Assembly (NCBI RefSeq): GCF_014842265.1
Contig: NZ_JACYVI010000005.1
Coordinates: forward strand, 58,517-122,516
Reading direction: 5' to 3'
DNA from: Pseudomonas sp. CFBP 13711
GTDB taxonomy: Bacteria > Pseudomonadota > Gammaproteobacteria > Pseudomonadales > Pseudomonadaceae
DNA: 64,000 bases
In this document: positions 55,381 to 64,000 of the stretch, in pieces
How positions within the stretch are numbered: position 1 is the first letter of the stretch
Layout: each line of letters starts with the position of its first letter
Made by a program: the position numbers and the translations under genes
Notes under the pieces: generated by a model
The model's database searches: none
Seen by the model: the letters and a program-made list of their open reading frames with translations, nothing else
Told to the model about the DNA's origin: nothing

Positions 55381-56721
55381 TCAATCCAGCTTCAACACCT
55401 TCGCCAGCACGATTTTCGGGCCTTTCATCTTCTTGATGATGATGCGCAGGCCTTCGACTTCCATGACTTCCTCTTCCTCAGGCACGCGCTTGAGGCTGTC
55501 GTAGATCAGGCCTGCGAGGGTCTCGGCTTCAACGTGGTCCAGATCGATGCCCAGCAGGCGCTCGACCTTGAACAGCGGCGTATCCCCCCGTACCAGCAGC
55601 TTGCCCGGCTGATAGGCCAGAATCCCGCGCTCGGCCTTGCGGTGTTCGTCCTGAATGTCGCCCACCAGCACTTCCAGAACGTCCTCCATCGTCAGGTAAC
55701 CGATGATCTTGCCGTCGGCTTCCTCGACCAGCGCAAAGTGCGCGCCGCCCTGACGGAACTGCTCGAGCAGGCGCGACAACGGCATGTGCTTGGACACGCG
55801 CTCCAGCGGCCGCGTGAGCTCGGCGAGATTGAAAGACTCGGGGATGTGGTCCAGCGCCGCCAGCTCCAGCAGCAGGTCCTTGATGTGCAACAGGCCCACG
55901 AATTCATTGCGGTCCGAGTCGTACACCGGGTACCGGCTGAACTTGTGCCGACGGAACATCGCGAGGATTTCTTTGAGCGGGGCGTTGAATTCCAGCGAGA
56001 CCATGTCTTCGCGGGAATTGGCCCAGTCCACCACTTCCAGCTCGCCCATTTCCACGGCGGAGGCCAGCACGCGCATGCCCTGGTCGCTTGGGTCCTGACC
56101 GCGGCTTGAGTGCAGGATCAGCTTGAGCTCTTCACGGCTGTAATGGTGCTCGTGGTGGGGGCCGGGTTCGCCCTGGCCGGCGATGCGCAGAATGCCGTTG
56201 GCACTGGCGTTGAGCAGGTAAATGGCCGGGTACATCGCCCAGTAGAAGAGGTAGAGCGGCACCGCCGTCCACAGCGACAACAGCTCGGGTTTGCGAATGG
56301 CCCAGGATTTCGGGGCCAGCTCACCCACCACGATGTGCAGGTACGAAATCATGAAAAAGGCGCTGAAGAACGACACGCCCTTGACGACTTCAGGCGATTC
56401 CACGCCGACCGTCTCGAGCAACGGCGCCAGCAGGTGCGCGAACGCCGGCTCGCCGACCCAGCCCAGACCCAGCGACGCCAGCGTAATACCCAGCTGGCAG
56501 GCCGACAGATAAGCATCGAGCTGACTGTGAACGGTGCGCAGAATGCGTCCGCGCCAGCCGTTTTTCTCGGCAATCGACTCGACGCGTGTGGAGCGCAGTT
56601 TGACCATGGCGAACTCGGCCGCAACGAAAAATCCGTTGAGCAGAACCAACACCATTGCGAAAAGAATCATGCCGAAATCGGCGAAGAGTGAAGCCAGGCT
56701 GATACCAGGGGAAGGGTCCAT
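55381..56721 (-). CDS. CNNM/CorC-type transporter (hemolysin family)
   Basis: 446 aa: DUF21/CNNM membrane domain (about residues 10-200, four helices), two CBS domains (about 220-340; YDSDRNEFVGLLHIKDLL) and a C-terminal CorC_HlyC domain (LARG... near 360-446). Such proteins extrude Mg2+ or Co2+. It lies about 100 bp downstream of phoR on the same strand, behind a hairpin. Confidence 0.88.
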   Translation of the reverse strand: MDPSPGISLASLFADFGMILFAMVLVLLNGFFVAAEFAMVKLRSTRVESIAEKNGWRGRILRTVHSQLDAYLSACQLGITLASLGLGWVGEPAFAHLLAPLLETVGVESPEVVKGVSFFSAFFMISYLHIVVGELAPKSWAIRKPELLSLWTAVPLYLFYWAMYPAIYLLNASANGILRIAGQGEPGPHHEHHYSREELKLILHSSRGQDPSDQGMRVLASAVEMGELEVVDWANSREDMVSLEFNAPLKEILAMFRRHKFSRYPVYDSDRNEFVGLLHIKDLLLELAALDHIPESFNLAELTRPLERVSKHMPLSRLLEQFRQGGAHFALVEEADGKIIGYLTMEDVLEVLVGDIQDEHRKAERGILAYQPGKLLVRGDTPLFKVERLLGIDLDHVEAETLAGLIYDSLKRVPEEEEVMEVEGLRIIIKKMKGPKIVLAKVLKLD

Positions 56722-56764
56722 GATGGGGTTTTGCAGGTTCCGTTTTGAAGTGTGGAATGAAACG

Positions 56765-56784
56765 AGCCCTCACAATTGGAGGGC
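56765..56784 (-). terminator. Hairpin between phoR and the CNNM gene
   Basis: GCCCTC (56766-56771) pairs with GAGGGC (56779-56784), and on the minus strand CTCGTTT follows. Short, probably partial. Confidence 0.5.
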
Positions 56785-56821
56785 ACAAGGGACGCAATTT
56801 AACGGCTATCTACAGGCTTGC

Positions 56822-58123
56822 CTAGGCTTTGGTCATCTGGGCCGGGGCAAAGTTGCAGATAAACACACTGCCCTTGCCGGGGACGCTGTTGATTTCCAGT
56901 ACCGCGCGGTGGCGCAGCAGCACGTGCTTGACGATCGCCAGGCCCAGGCCTGTTCCGCCGGTGTTTGACGCGCGGCTGGAGTCGACGCGGTAGAAGCGCT
57001 CGGTCAGGCGCGGGATATGTTTGCTGTCGATGCCGATGCCGGAGTCCTGCACGCTCAGGTGCGCGCCACGCCCGTCACTCCACCAGCGGATGCGGATCTT
57101 GCCCTCTGCGGGCGTGTATTTGACCGCGTTGAAGATCAGGTTGGAGAACGCGCTGCGCAGCTCCGCCTCGCTGCCCTTGAGGCTGACGTCGCTTTCCAGC
57201 TCCAGGGTGATCTGCTGGTTCTTGCTCCCCGACAGCGCCTGGGCATCATTGGTGATGCTCTGCAGCAGCGACGACACGGCGACGGGCTGATTGTCGGACG
57301 GGTAATCGGTGGCTTCCAGCTTGGCCAGCAGCAGGAGATCGTTAAGCAACGTCTGCATGCGTCCGCCTTGCTGATGCATTTGCTGCAACGCACGGACCCA
57401 ACGCGGATTCACTTCTTCGACGTTATCCAGCAGCGTCTCCAGGTACCCGCAGATGACCGTCAACGGTGTGCGCAGCTCGTGGGACACGTTGGCGACGAAG
57501 TCTTTGCGCATCTGCTCCAGCTGATGCATACGCGTCACGTCGCGCACCAGCATTAAATGCTCGTTGTTGCCGTAGCGGGTGATCAGCATCTGAATGCGCA
57601 GGCGGTCATTGACCGGCGACGGGATCTCCAGCGGCTCGGCATAGTTGGCGTGCGCGAAGTACTCCTTGAAGCGCGGGTGGCGCACCAGGTTGGTCACCGG
57701 CTGACCGCTGTCCTGGGGCGTCTTCAGGCCCAGCAAGGTTTCTGCCGCGCGGTTCCACCATTCCAGGTTGCCGTCGCTGTCGAGCATGATCACGGCATCT
57801 TTCAGTGCGGCGGTGGATTCCTGCACACGGTCGATAACCGCTTGCAGGCGGCCACGCACGCGCTGATCGCGACGCTGTAAATGGTAAATGCTGTCGAAGA
57901 CTTCACCCCACAAGCCATAGCCATCGGGCGGCGGCTCGTCGGGTTTGTGATGGCGAAGCCAGTCATGCAGGCGCAGCAGCTGTTTGAGGGTCCAGGCCAG
58001 ATAAAGCCCCAGACCGATTGCCAGACACCCGCCGTAATGTCCGCTGATCAAACCGGCCAGCAGCGAGGCTGTGACCAACATCAGCAAGTGGCGGATCAGG
58101 GTGCCATGCCAGTTGTGATTCAA
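56822..58123 (-). CDS. phoR: Phosphate sensor kinase PhoR
   Basis: 433 aa. Two N-terminal membrane helices, a short PAS domain (LDSDGNLEWWNRAAETLLGL), the phospho-acceptor box FVANVSHELRTPL, the N box FSNLIFNAVKYT and the G box GGTGLGLAIVKHVL. No large periplasmic domain, as expected for PhoR, which reads phosphate status through PstSCAB-PhoU. It follows phoB by 48 bp. Confidence 0.94.
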   Translation of the reverse strand: MNHNWHGTLIRHLLMLVTASLLAGLISGHYGGCLAIGLGLYLAWTLKQLLRLHDWLRHHKPDEPPPDGYGLWGEVFDSIYHLQRRDQRVRGRLQAVIDRVQESTAALKDAVIMLDSDGNLEWWNRAAETLLGLKTPQDSGQPVTNLVRHPRFKEYFAHANYAEPLEIPSPVNDRLRIQMLITRYGNNEHLMLVRDVTRMHQLEQMRKDFVANVSHELRTPLTVICGYLETLLDNVEEVNPRWVRALQQMHQQGGRMQTLLNDLLLLAKLEATDYPSDNQPVAVSSLLQSITNDAQALSGSKNQQITLELESDVSLKGSEAELRSAFSNLIFNAVKYTPAEGKIRIRWWSDGRGAHLSVQDSGIGIDSKHIPRLTERFYRVDSSRASNTGGTGLGLAIVKHVLLRHRAVLEINSVPGKGSVFICNFAPAQMTKA

Positions 58124-58171
58124 TTAACGCGTCCTTGTCTTCAGCGGTCTGAATCGCTGCCAAACGCTTTT

Positions 58172-58861
58172 TCAGCTTTTGGTGGAGAAACGGTAACCAG
58201 TACCGCGGACGGTTTGTACCAGATTTTCGTAAGCCTCGCCGAGGGCTTTGCGCAGACGCCGGATGTGGACATCCACGGTGCGCTCTTCCACGTAGACATT
58301 TCCGCCCCAGACCTGATCGAGCAGCTGCCCGCGGGTGTAGGCGCGTTCCTGATGGGTCATGAAGAATTGCAGCAGGCGGTATTCGGTCGGGCCCATCTCG
58401 GCAGGTGTGCCGTCTATGGTCACGCGGTGGCTGATCGGGTCCAGCAGCAGACCGCCCACTTCGATCGGTGATTCGCCATCGTTCGGGGCAGCCCGACGCA
58501 GCACGGCTTTAAGCCGGGCGACCAGCTCGCGGGGGGAGAAGGGTTTGGTGATGTAGTCGTCGGCGCCGACTTCGAGGCCCTGAATCTTGTTGTCCTCTTC
58601 GCCTTTGGCCGTGAGCATGATGATCGGGATGTCACCGGTCAGCTCGTCACGTTTCAGGCGGCGTGCCAGCTCGATGCCGGATGTGCCCGGCAGCATCCAG
58701 TCCAGCAGGATGAGGTCCGGCTTGCGGTCGACGATAACAGCGTGGGCCTGTTGCGAATTCTCAGCCTCAATGCAGTCATAGCCGGCCATTTCCAGTGCGA
58801 CGGCAATCATTTCGCGAATGGGCGCCTCGTCGTCGACGATCAGAATGCTCCTGCCAACCAT
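58172..58861 (-). CDS. phoB: Phosphate response regulator PhoB
   Basis: 229 aa: receiver domain with phospho-Asp in [13 protein letters not shown] and Lys in [11 protein letters not shown], then an OmpR-type winged helix ([33 protein letters not shown], [12 protein letters not shown]). It binds the Pho boxes upstream of pstS, pstC and, probably, its own gene. Confidence 0.96.
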   Translation of the reverse strand: MVGRSILIVDDEAPIREMIAVALEMAGYDCIEAENSQQAHAVIVDRKPDLILLDWMLPGTSGIELARRLKRDELTGDIPIIMLTAKGEEDNKIQGLEVGADDYITKPFSPRELVARLKAVLRRAAPNDGESPIEVGGLLLDPISHRVTIDGTPAEMGPTEYRLLQFFMTHQERAYTRGQLLDQVWGGNVYVEERTVDVHIRRLRKALGEAYENLVQTVRGTGYRFSTKS

Positions 58862-58914
58862 GCCTCGAACCTCATGTCATTTAACTGTCTTGGGGCGCAT
58901 TAGATAACGGAATT

Positions 58915-58932
58915 ATTGCAGTCGTGTGACAG
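58915..58932 (-). promoter_or_regulatory. Pho box of phoB
   Basis: On the minus strand CTGTCAC-ACGA-CTGCAAT, followed 8 bp later by TATCTA as -10 (58906-58901). A second Pho-like pair in the opposite direction, ATGTCAT-TTAA-CTGTCTT at 58874-58891, sits in the leader. Confidence 0.65.
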
Positions 58933-59031
58933 GTTAGTTCGAGCTAGGCGTATTCGCCGGTCTAGCGCTAAGCTGGCGACTTGTCCTACAAGAAATGTCC
59001 ATACAACGACAAACAAGAAGAGGATTCATCC

Positions 59032-59412
59032 ATGGCTAAAATTTCTTCTGCTCTGATGCGCCTTTTGGCGGCGGCAGCGTTAGCATCTTCCGGCATGGCA
59101 TTCGCTGCCGCGCCGGCGATGACCAGTGACGGCATGCTTACCGACCACAAAGGCATGACGCTCTATACCTTTGATAAGGACACCTCTGCAGGCAAGTCCG
59201 TCTGCAACGATCAGTGCGCAACCAACTGGCCGCCGCTGACTGCCACAGCAAGCGACAAGCCTGAGGGCGACTGGACCATTATCAAGCGCGATGACGGCGC
59301 CTCGCAGTGGGTTTACAAGGGCAAGCCGCTGTACTTTTTCAAAAGCGATAAGGCCGCTGGCGACAAAACCGGCGACGGCAAGGGCGACGTCTGGCACATC
59401 GCCAAGCCATGA
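59032..59412 (+). CDS. Secreted COG4315 lipoprotein-repeat protein
   Basis: 126 aa with a signal peptide to about residue 25 (AFA). The mature protein has two copies of the motif around GMTLYTFDKDT and GKPLYFFKSDK, with C-x-x-x-C in SVCNDQCATNWPP, the COG4315 pattern. No lipobox Cys is visible. Function unknown. GAGG precedes the ATG at 59032. Confidence 0.82.
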   Translation: MAKISSALMRLLAAAALASSGMAFAAAPAMTSDGMLTDHKGMTLYTFDKDTSAGKSVCNDQCATNWPPLTATASDKPEGDWTIIKRDDGASQWVYKGKPLYFFKSDKAAGDKTGDGKGDVWHIAKP

Positions 59413-59424
59413 TCTGAGCCTTCG

Positions 59425-59460
59425 CGCGCTGCGTCGGCCCGAATCGGTCAGCGCAGCGCG
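59425..59460. terminator. Hairpin between convergent COG4315 and ubiA genes
   Basis: CGCGCTGCG (59425-59433) pairs with CGCAGCGCG (59452-59460). It overlaps the last codons of ubiA. Confidence 0.45.
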
Positions 59461-60338
59461 TAGTCCAGAACGATACCGATGAAAATCGCCAGCCCCGCCC
59501 AGTGGTTGTGCAGAAAAGCCTTGAAGCAGGCTTGCGGGTCTTTGTCCCGCGTCGACCAGAATTCCCAGCCAAAGCATCCCGCCGCGACCAGTAGGCCGAT
59601 GAAGAAGTACAGGCCCAGCTCAAAGCGTGTACCCGCCAGCATCAGGCAGAACAGCGCCAGGCATTGCAGCGTCAGGATGATCACCCGATCCGCGTCGCCG
59701 AACAGCACGGCCGTGGATTTTACGCCGATCTTCAAGTCGTCCTCGCGATCCGTCATCGCGTAATACGTGTCATATCCCACCGTCCACAGCAGATTGGCGA
59801 TGTACAGCAGCCACGCGGCAGCGGGCAGCTCGCCGGTCTCTGCGGTAAACGCCATCGGCATGCCCCATGAAAACGCAGCGCCCAATACCACTTGCGGGTA
59901 GTAGGTATAGCGCTTCATGAACGGGTAGCATGCCGCGAGGGCAAGACCGCCGAACGACAGCCAGATCGTCGTCGCGTTAGTGAACAACACCAGCACAAAG
60001 CTCAGCCCCACCAACACGGCGAACAGAATCAGCGCTTCCTTTGACGTCACCCTGCCACTCACCAACGGCCGTTGCTCGGTGCGTTTGACGTGGCCGTCCA
60101 CCTTGCGGTCGGCGAAGTCGTTGATCACGCAGCCCGCCGCGCGCATCAGGAACACGCCGATGACGAAAATCAGCAGCGTGCTCAGGGAAGGCGAGCCTTT
60201 GCCTGCAATCCAGACCGCCCACAAGGTCGGCCAAAGCAACAGATAAATGCCGATGGGCTTGTCGATGCGCGTGAGCTGGATGAAGTCCCAGGCGCGCGGG
60301 TGCAGACGGTTCAGGGATTTGAGCAACGACAGGTACAT
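59448..60338 (-). CDS. ubiA: 4-hydroxybenzoate polyprenyltransferase
   Basis: Adds the polyprenyl tail to 4-hydroxybenzoate in ubiquinone synthesis, inner membrane. 296 aa, about eight helices, with both Asp-rich motifs: NDFADRKVD and DREDDLKIG, plus [16 protein letters not shown]. The ATG at 60338 overlaps the ubiC stop codon (TGATG), which sets the start; a longer frame to 60461 lies inside ubiC. Confidence 0.95.
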   Translation of the reverse strand: MYLSLLKSLNRLHPRAWDFIQLTRIDKPIGIYLLLWPTLWAVWIAGKGSPSLSTLLIFVIGVFLMRAAGCVINDFADRKVDGHVKRTEQRPLVSGRVTSKEALILFAVLVGLSFVLVLFTNATTIWLSFGGLALAACYPFMKRYTYYPQVVLGAAFSWGMPMAFTAETGELPAAAWLLYIANLLWTVGYDTYYAMTDREDDLKIGVKSTAVLFGDADRVIILTLQCLALFCLMLAGTRFELGLYFFIGLLVAAGCFGWEFWSTRDKDPQACFKAFLHNHWAGLAIFIGIVLDYALR

Positions 60339-60925
60339 CAGCGGCCCTCTTGGGCATGCAGTGGAAGGTTGGCTTCGATGGCGCGCCATGCGGTGGGCAG
60401 AAACACTTCCGCCACCAGAATGCTCAAGATCCCCCGGCTGAAACAGGAGCGGCGTCCCCACAAGCCCGGCTGTGCGTCAGTCTCGGGTAGCCATTGCGCA
60501 GGATAGTGGCAGACCTGCAGCGGGCCGCGGGCGAAGGCTTTATCGCTGAACAGCAGTTCGCCCAGCGATCGGGTGCCGAGTTCGTCCATGTGCAGGCCGT
60601 CATGCTCCAGAGCGCTGCGGGCGGCGACACTGCGGGCAAACACCCATCGTTCGTCACGGCCCAGCAGATAGACTTCACGCACCCAGCCTTCGCTGCCCTC
60701 AGGCAAGTGCAGCGCGGCGCATTCATCTTCACGCAGGCGCTGCCAGCCTTCGAATTGCGGCTGCACGCAGAAATGATTGTCAGAGAGCCGGGTCAGGCGT
60801 CGGGTCAGGGAATCTTCGTGGAACAGCCACTCAAGAACGACGGGTGAGGGGGCTTCGATCAACTGATCGCGCAAAAGCCACTCGGGCGCTGGAAATGCAG
60901 GGGTTTGCTGGATCACGGGAGACAA
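60338..60925 (-). CDS. ubiC: Chorismate pyruvate-lyase
   Basis: Makes 4-hydroxybenzoate from chorismate, first step of ubiquinone synthesis. 195 aa; the conserved WVREVYL, ARSVxxxSxL, LGELLF and the C-terminal [21 protein letters not shown] with its Glu are present. One-base stop/start overlap with ubiA shows translational coupling. Confidence 0.92.
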   Translation of the reverse strand: MSPVIQQTPAFPAPEWLLRDQLIEAPSPVVLEWLFHEDSLTRRLTRLSDNHFCVQPQFEGWQRLREDECAALHLPEGSEGWVREVYLLGRDERWVFARSVAARSALEHDGLHMDELGTRSLGELLFSDKAFARGPLQVCHYPAQWLPETDAQPGLWGRRSCFSRGILSILVAEVFLPTAWRAIEANLPLHAQEGR

Positions 60926-61019
60926 ACACAGGCGGCAATCGAGGCGGCGAGCTTAGCATGATTGCGATTTTTGACCGACGACCGGAGCCCCCCATTGCTG
61001 CGCTGAGACACTTGACGCA

Positions 61020-61085
61020 TTCCCGGCTAAAGCCAGTCCTACAGGATATGCAGTGTTAGTAGGACCGGCTTCAGCCGGGAAGAGG
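61020..61085. repeat. Intergenic repeat, family B copy 2 (arms outward)
   Basis: Arms TTCCCGGCTAAAGCCAGTCC (from 61020) and GTAGGACCGGCTTCAGCCGG (from 61059) in the opposite relative order to copy 1: the GTCCTAC ends face inward, separated by about 12 bp. It lies in the 362-bp gap between ubiC and the rubredoxin gene. No other feature seen there. Confidence 0.75.
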
Positions 61086-61287
61086 CCGGTTTGGGCGCTA
61101 TCAATCTTGCGGCATGACGCTCGACGCCATCGCAGCTAGAGCCAATCCTCCGAAAAGCGCGCGAGTCGTGCATCAATGAAACTTGCGTCATTGCGCTGTG
61201 ATCAGTAAAAGGCCTGACCCATTCGAAAACTTCGCGACGACAGCGGAGCGTCTGGGACGCCTAGCCTGAAACCAAGAGAACCGACCA

Positions 61288-61455
61288 ATGAAAAAGTGGC
61301 AATGCATAGTCTGTGGCCTGATCTACAACGAAGCCGACGGTTGGCCGGATGACGGCATCGCGCCGGGCACGCTCTGGCAGGATGTGCCGGAAGACTGGCT
61401 GTGCCCTGACTGCGGCGTCGGCAAAATGGATTTTGAGATGATCGAAATCGGCTGA
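61288..61455 (+). CDS. rubA: Rubredoxin
   Basis: 55 aa, small iron protein shuttling electrons. Cysteine pairs CIVCG at 6-9 and CPDCG at 39-42 bind one Fe; the middle has [25 protein letters not shown], typical of rubredoxins that serve alkane hydroxylase or oxidative-stress chains. AAGAGAA lies before the ATG. It is followed after 34 bp by its reductase; only one rubredoxin copy is present, whereas P. aeruginosa has two here. Confidence 0.95.
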   Translation: MKKWQCIVCGLIYNEADGWPDDGIAPGTLWQDVPEDWLCPDCGVGKMDFEMIEIG

Positions 61456-61489
61456 TCCGCCGACTTCCACGACCCCTCTGGAGAAATGA

Positions 61490-62638
61490 ATGAACGCACC
61501 TGTCGTGATCATCGGTACCGGGCTGGCGGGCTATAACCTCGCCCGCGAATTTCGCAAGCTGGATGGCGAGACGCCGCTGTTGCTGATCACCGCCGATGAC
61601 GGCCGTTCGTACTCCAAACCCATGCTGTCCACCGGCTTTGGCAAAAACAAGGAAGCCGACGGCTTGAGCATGGCCGAGCCAGGCGCCATGGCCGAGCAGC
61701 TCAAGGCCGAGGTACGCACGCACACCCGCGTCAGCGGCATCGATCCGGGTCACAAGCGTCTGTGGATCGGCGAGGAAGCGGTCCCGTACCGCGATCTGAT
61801 TCTGGCGTGGGGCGCGGAAACTGTGCGCGTGCCGGTGGCCGGTGATGCCGCCGATGCCATATTCCCGATCAATGATCTGGAGGACTACGCGCGTTTCCGT
61901 GCTGCAGCCGCCGGCAAGAAGCGAGTGCTGATTCTGGGCGCAGGCCTGATCGGCTGCGAGTTCGCCAACGATCTGATCCTGGGCGGCTACGAAATCGACC
62001 TGGTTGCGCCGTGCGAGCAGGTGATGCCGACGTTGCTGCACCCTGCGGCTGCCGCAGCGGTACAGGTCGGGCTGGAAAGCCTGGGCGCGCGTTTTCATCT
62101 CGGCCCCTTGCTGACACGGCTTGATCGTGCCGACGACGGGCTCGAGGCGCACCTGTCGGATGGCGAGGTGCTTCACTGCGATCTGGTGGTATCGGCGATC
62201 GGCCTGCGCCCCCGCACTGATCTCGCCGCAGCGGCCGGCCTGGAGATCGGGCGTGGCGTTGTGGTCGATCGGCATTTGCAGACCTCCCACGCCAATATCT
62301 ATGCACTGGGCGACTGCGCTGAAGTTGATGGCCTGAATCTGCTTTACGTCATGCCGCTGATGAACTGCGCCCGGGCATTGGCGCAAACCCTCGCCGGCAC
62401 GCTCACACCCGTCAAATATGGCCCCATGCCGGTCACGGTGAAAACGCCGGTTTGCCCGCTGGTAGTGTCGCCGCCGCCCAAGGGCTCGGTAGGTGTCTGG
62501 ACCGTGGAAGGTGAGGGCGCCGACATCAAGGCACTGTGTCTGGACAGCGACGGCAACCTGCTGGGTTACGCGCTGACAGGCGCGGCGGTGATGGACAAGC
62601 TCGCCCTGAACAAGGCTTTGCCCCCGCTGCTGGCATGA
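61490..62638 (+). CDS. rubB: Rubredoxin-NAD+ reductase
   Basis: 382 aa flavoprotein passing electrons from NADH to rubredoxin. FAD fold [16 protein letters not shown] at 6-21, NAD fold [17 protein letters not shown] near 145-161, and the FAD-binding [11 protein letters not shown] near 270. GGAGAAATGA precedes the ATG. It forms a two-gene operon with rubA. Confidence 0.93.
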   Translation: MNAPVVIIGTGLAGYNLAREFRKLDGETPLLLITADDGRSYSKPMLSTGFGKNKEADGLSMAEPGAMAEQLKAEVRTHTRVSGIDPGHKRLWIGEEAVPYRDLILAWGAETVRVPVAGDAADAIFPINDLEDYARFRAAAAGKKRVLILGAGLIGCEFANDLILGGYEIDLVAPCEQVMPTLLHPAAAAAVQVGLESLGARFHLGPLLTRLDRADDGLEAHLSDGEVLHCDLVVSAIGLRPRTDLAAAAGLEIGRGVVVDRHLQTSHANIYALGDCAEVDGLNLLYVMPLMNCARALAQTLAGTLTPVKYGPMPVTVKTPVCPLVVSPPPKGSVGVWTVEGEGADIKALCLDSDGNLLGYALTGAAVMDKLALNKALPPLLA

Positions 62639-62826
62639 TTAACAGTCGTTCTGTCGGATAAGCCATCTTTTAGTTGAAACAAACGTGGCCCACGTACTGG
62701 CGCGGGTCCCGGTGGCGTGCCATTCTCATTCCGGTCTGCCGCAACGTAGAGCTGTTGCGGCACCTGCTCGCTGTCCGCAAGGGCTGCACGGGACATAAAA
62801 ACAAAAAACCGTAAAAGAGGCTTCAT

Positions 62827-63204
62827 ATGCGTAAACCAGAACTCGCAGCGGCTATTGCCGAGAAAGCAGATCTCACAAAAGAACAAGCCAATCGCGTCCT
62901 CAACGCGGTGCTCGACGAAATCACCAACGCGCTGCACAAAAAGGACAGCGTCACGCTGGTTGGCTTCGGCACTTTCTTGCAACGTCACCGTGGCGCCCGC
63001 ACCGGCAAGAACCCTCAGACCGGTGAGCCCGTCAAGATCAAGGCCAGCAACACGGTGGCATTCAAGCCGGGCAAGTTTCTCAAAGACAGCGTCAATCCGG
63101 ACTCGACAAAGCCAGCCAAACCAGCCAAGCCGGCTGCAGCCGCCAAAGATGCCAAGCCAGCCAAGGCCGCAGCGGCCAAGGCACCCGCAGCAAAGAAAAA
63201 GTAA
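62827..63204 (+). CDS. HU-family DNA-binding protein with basic tail
   Basis: 125 aa. The first 90 residues are an HU/IHF fold (MRKPELAAAIAEKADLTKEQAN...VGFGTFLQRHRGARTGKNPQTGE), with the Arg-rich arm that wraps DNA. A C-terminal extension of about 33 residues is made of P-A-K and A-A-K repeats ending AAKKK, absent from ordinary HU, and probably binds DNA less specifically. AAGAGG precedes the ATG. Strong terminator follows. Confidence 0.9.
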   Translation: MRKPELAAAIAEKADLTKEQANRVLNAVLDEITNALHKKDSVTLVGFGTFLQRHRGARTGKNPQTGEPVKIKASNTVAFKPGKFLKDSVNPDSTKPAKPAKPAAAAKDAKPAKAAAAKAPAAKKK

Positions 63205-63240
63205 TTCGCTGAGCGCTCTGCGGAGGGCGAGCAGCATGGA

Positions 63241-63277
63241 AATGGGCATACCGATCAGTCGGCGTGCCCATTTTTTT
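63241..63277 (+). terminator. Intrinsic terminator after the HU gene
   Basis: AATGGGCA (63241-63248) pairs with TGCCCATT (63265-63272), with an inner ACCGA/TCGG pairing, then a run of seven T. Confidence 0.85.
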
Positions 63278-63425
63278 ATGGGCTGTGAATCGACCGGCGC
63301 CGACCTGCGCGTCCCGTCTAGCCCGCCACTTTGCGACTGACCGGTTCTGCCTGCTCGCCGGACAATCAAGCTCGCTACACTGCGGCTGGTCACCCTGACC
63401 GCCGCTGATCCCATGAGGCCCACGC

Positions 63426-63800
63426 ATGAAGTTTCGTTTTCTACTCTGGATGTTGGGCCTGTTGATGGCCCGCGCCAGTCGCAATAATCCCGCGTTTCAG
63501 CAGCAACTCGCGGGGAAGGATCTGGCTTTCCAGTTGCAGACGGCTGACGGCAAGATCGCCCGGCACTTCATCGTGCGCGATCAGCGCGTCAAGAGTCGCG
63601 CTGGCACCTTTGCGGCGCCTGCGTTCGTGATCTCTTTCAAAGACGCCGATTACGGCTTCGCCACAATGCAGGCCCGGAACAAGCAGCTCGCGTTCATGCA
63701 GGGCATTCAGGACAAGGACATCCTGGTCACCGGCAACGCGGGACTGGTGATGTGGTTCCAGGGGCTGACGAAGTATTTGAAGCCTAGGAAGAAGAAATAG
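63426..63800 (+). CDS. Small SCP2-like protein
   Basis: 124 aa, strongly basic, with a hydrophobic N-terminus (MKFRFLLWMLGLLMARAS). The second half, FVISFKDADYGFATMQ...FMQGIQDKDILVTGNAGLVMWFQGLTKYL, resembles the end of the SCP2 sterol-carrier fold (acidic loop, then short helices and a G-N turn). The role is unknown. Its stop codon lies at the left border of a tandem repeat. The start ATG has no strong ribosome site. Confidence 0.55.
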   Translation: MKFRFLLWMLGLLMARASRNNPAFQQQLAGKDLAFQLQTADGKIARHFIVRDQRVKSRAGTFAAPAFVISFKDADYGFATMQARNKQLAFMQGIQDKDILVTGNAGLVMWFQGLTKYLKPRKKK

Positions 63801-64000
63801 TTGAATGCTCAGGCCTCTTCGTGAGCAAGCTCACTCCCACAAGTTCAGTGGCGTACCTGAGATGTTGAGTCAGCCCAGATCCTGTGGGAGCGAGCTTGCT
63901 CGCGAAGACTGATGCTGAGTCACCACAGAAAATAGCTGAAGGCTCCAGCCTCTTCGTGAGCAAGCTCACTCCCACAAGTTCAGTGGCGTACCTGAGATGT
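63796..64000. repeat. Tandem 135-bp repeat with family A arms, running off the edge
   Basis: AATAG-TTGAATGCT... at 63796 recurs as AATAG-CTGAAGGCT... at 63931, and CCTCTTCGTGAGCAAGCTCA at 63814 recurs at 63949, a period of 135 bp. Each unit has a right arm of family A; a left arm lies between at 63882-63908. The second unit is cut by the window end. Confidence 0.8.

Overview
The window is high-GC chromosomal DNA of a Pseudomonas species. No single gene gives this away; the long conserved blocks do: rccR/pycR/pycA/pycB, uvrD plus an EAL gene, aspA/purE/purK, pstSCAB-phoU with phoBR, ubiCA, rubredoxin with its reductase, and an HU gene. The P. aeruginosa counterparts, recalled from memory, lie at roughly PA5348-PA5545, which would place this region on the left side of oriC. 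A fluorescens/syringae-type lineage is plausible, but the species cannot be named. I saw no tRNA, rRNA, CRISPR array, prophage or complete insertion sequence.

Layout. 1-5.5 kb: P1B-type metal ATPase at the left edge, cyclopropane fatty acid synthase and cardiolipin synthase (convergent), and a DUF3617 protein. 5.7-10.8 kb: a zinc-starvation island with a cell-wall amidase, two COG0523/CobW GTPases and two small secreted Cys-containing proteins; two Zur-like boxes are visible. 10.9-20.4 kb: pdxY, a hotdog thioesterase, a frameshifted Kef-type antiporter, a SMI1-like protein, a Tim44-domain protein, uvrD and an EAL phosphodiesterase. 20.5-26.1 kb: carbon node with rccR, pycR and two-subunit pyruvate carboxylase. 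26.3-31 kb: two GNATs and a PaiB-like protein facing a MocR regulator, then a YeeE/YedE transporter. 31-39.9 kb: transketolase, bestrophin, and asparagine/aspartate use (ansA, AGCS carrier, aspA, LysR).

40-44.4 kb: purEK behind a leader terminator, a GlsB-like membrane protein, DUF3299, a mutarotase and a YciA-like thioesterase. 44.8-58.9 kb: an MHS-type MFS carrier, then the phosphate block pstS-pstC-pstA-pstB-phoU with Pho boxes before pstS and pstC, a response regulator, an M23 peptidase, a CNNM/CorC protein and phoR/phoB. 59-64 kb: COG4315 protein, ubiC-ubiA, rubredoxin (55 aa), rubredoxin reductase, HU with a basic tail, a small SCP2-like protein, and a tandem repeat running off the right edge.

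The most unusual signal is a five-unit, exactly 12-bp-phased array of DnaA-box-like nonamers at 28432-28488, inside the linker of the MocR regulator, with a sixth, perfect box at 28526. Three more perfect TTATCCACA boxes lie elsewhere in the window. Three families of intergenic palindromic repeats (called A, B and C here) are scattered between genes; C sits in the ribosome-binding region inside both the pyc and the pst operons.
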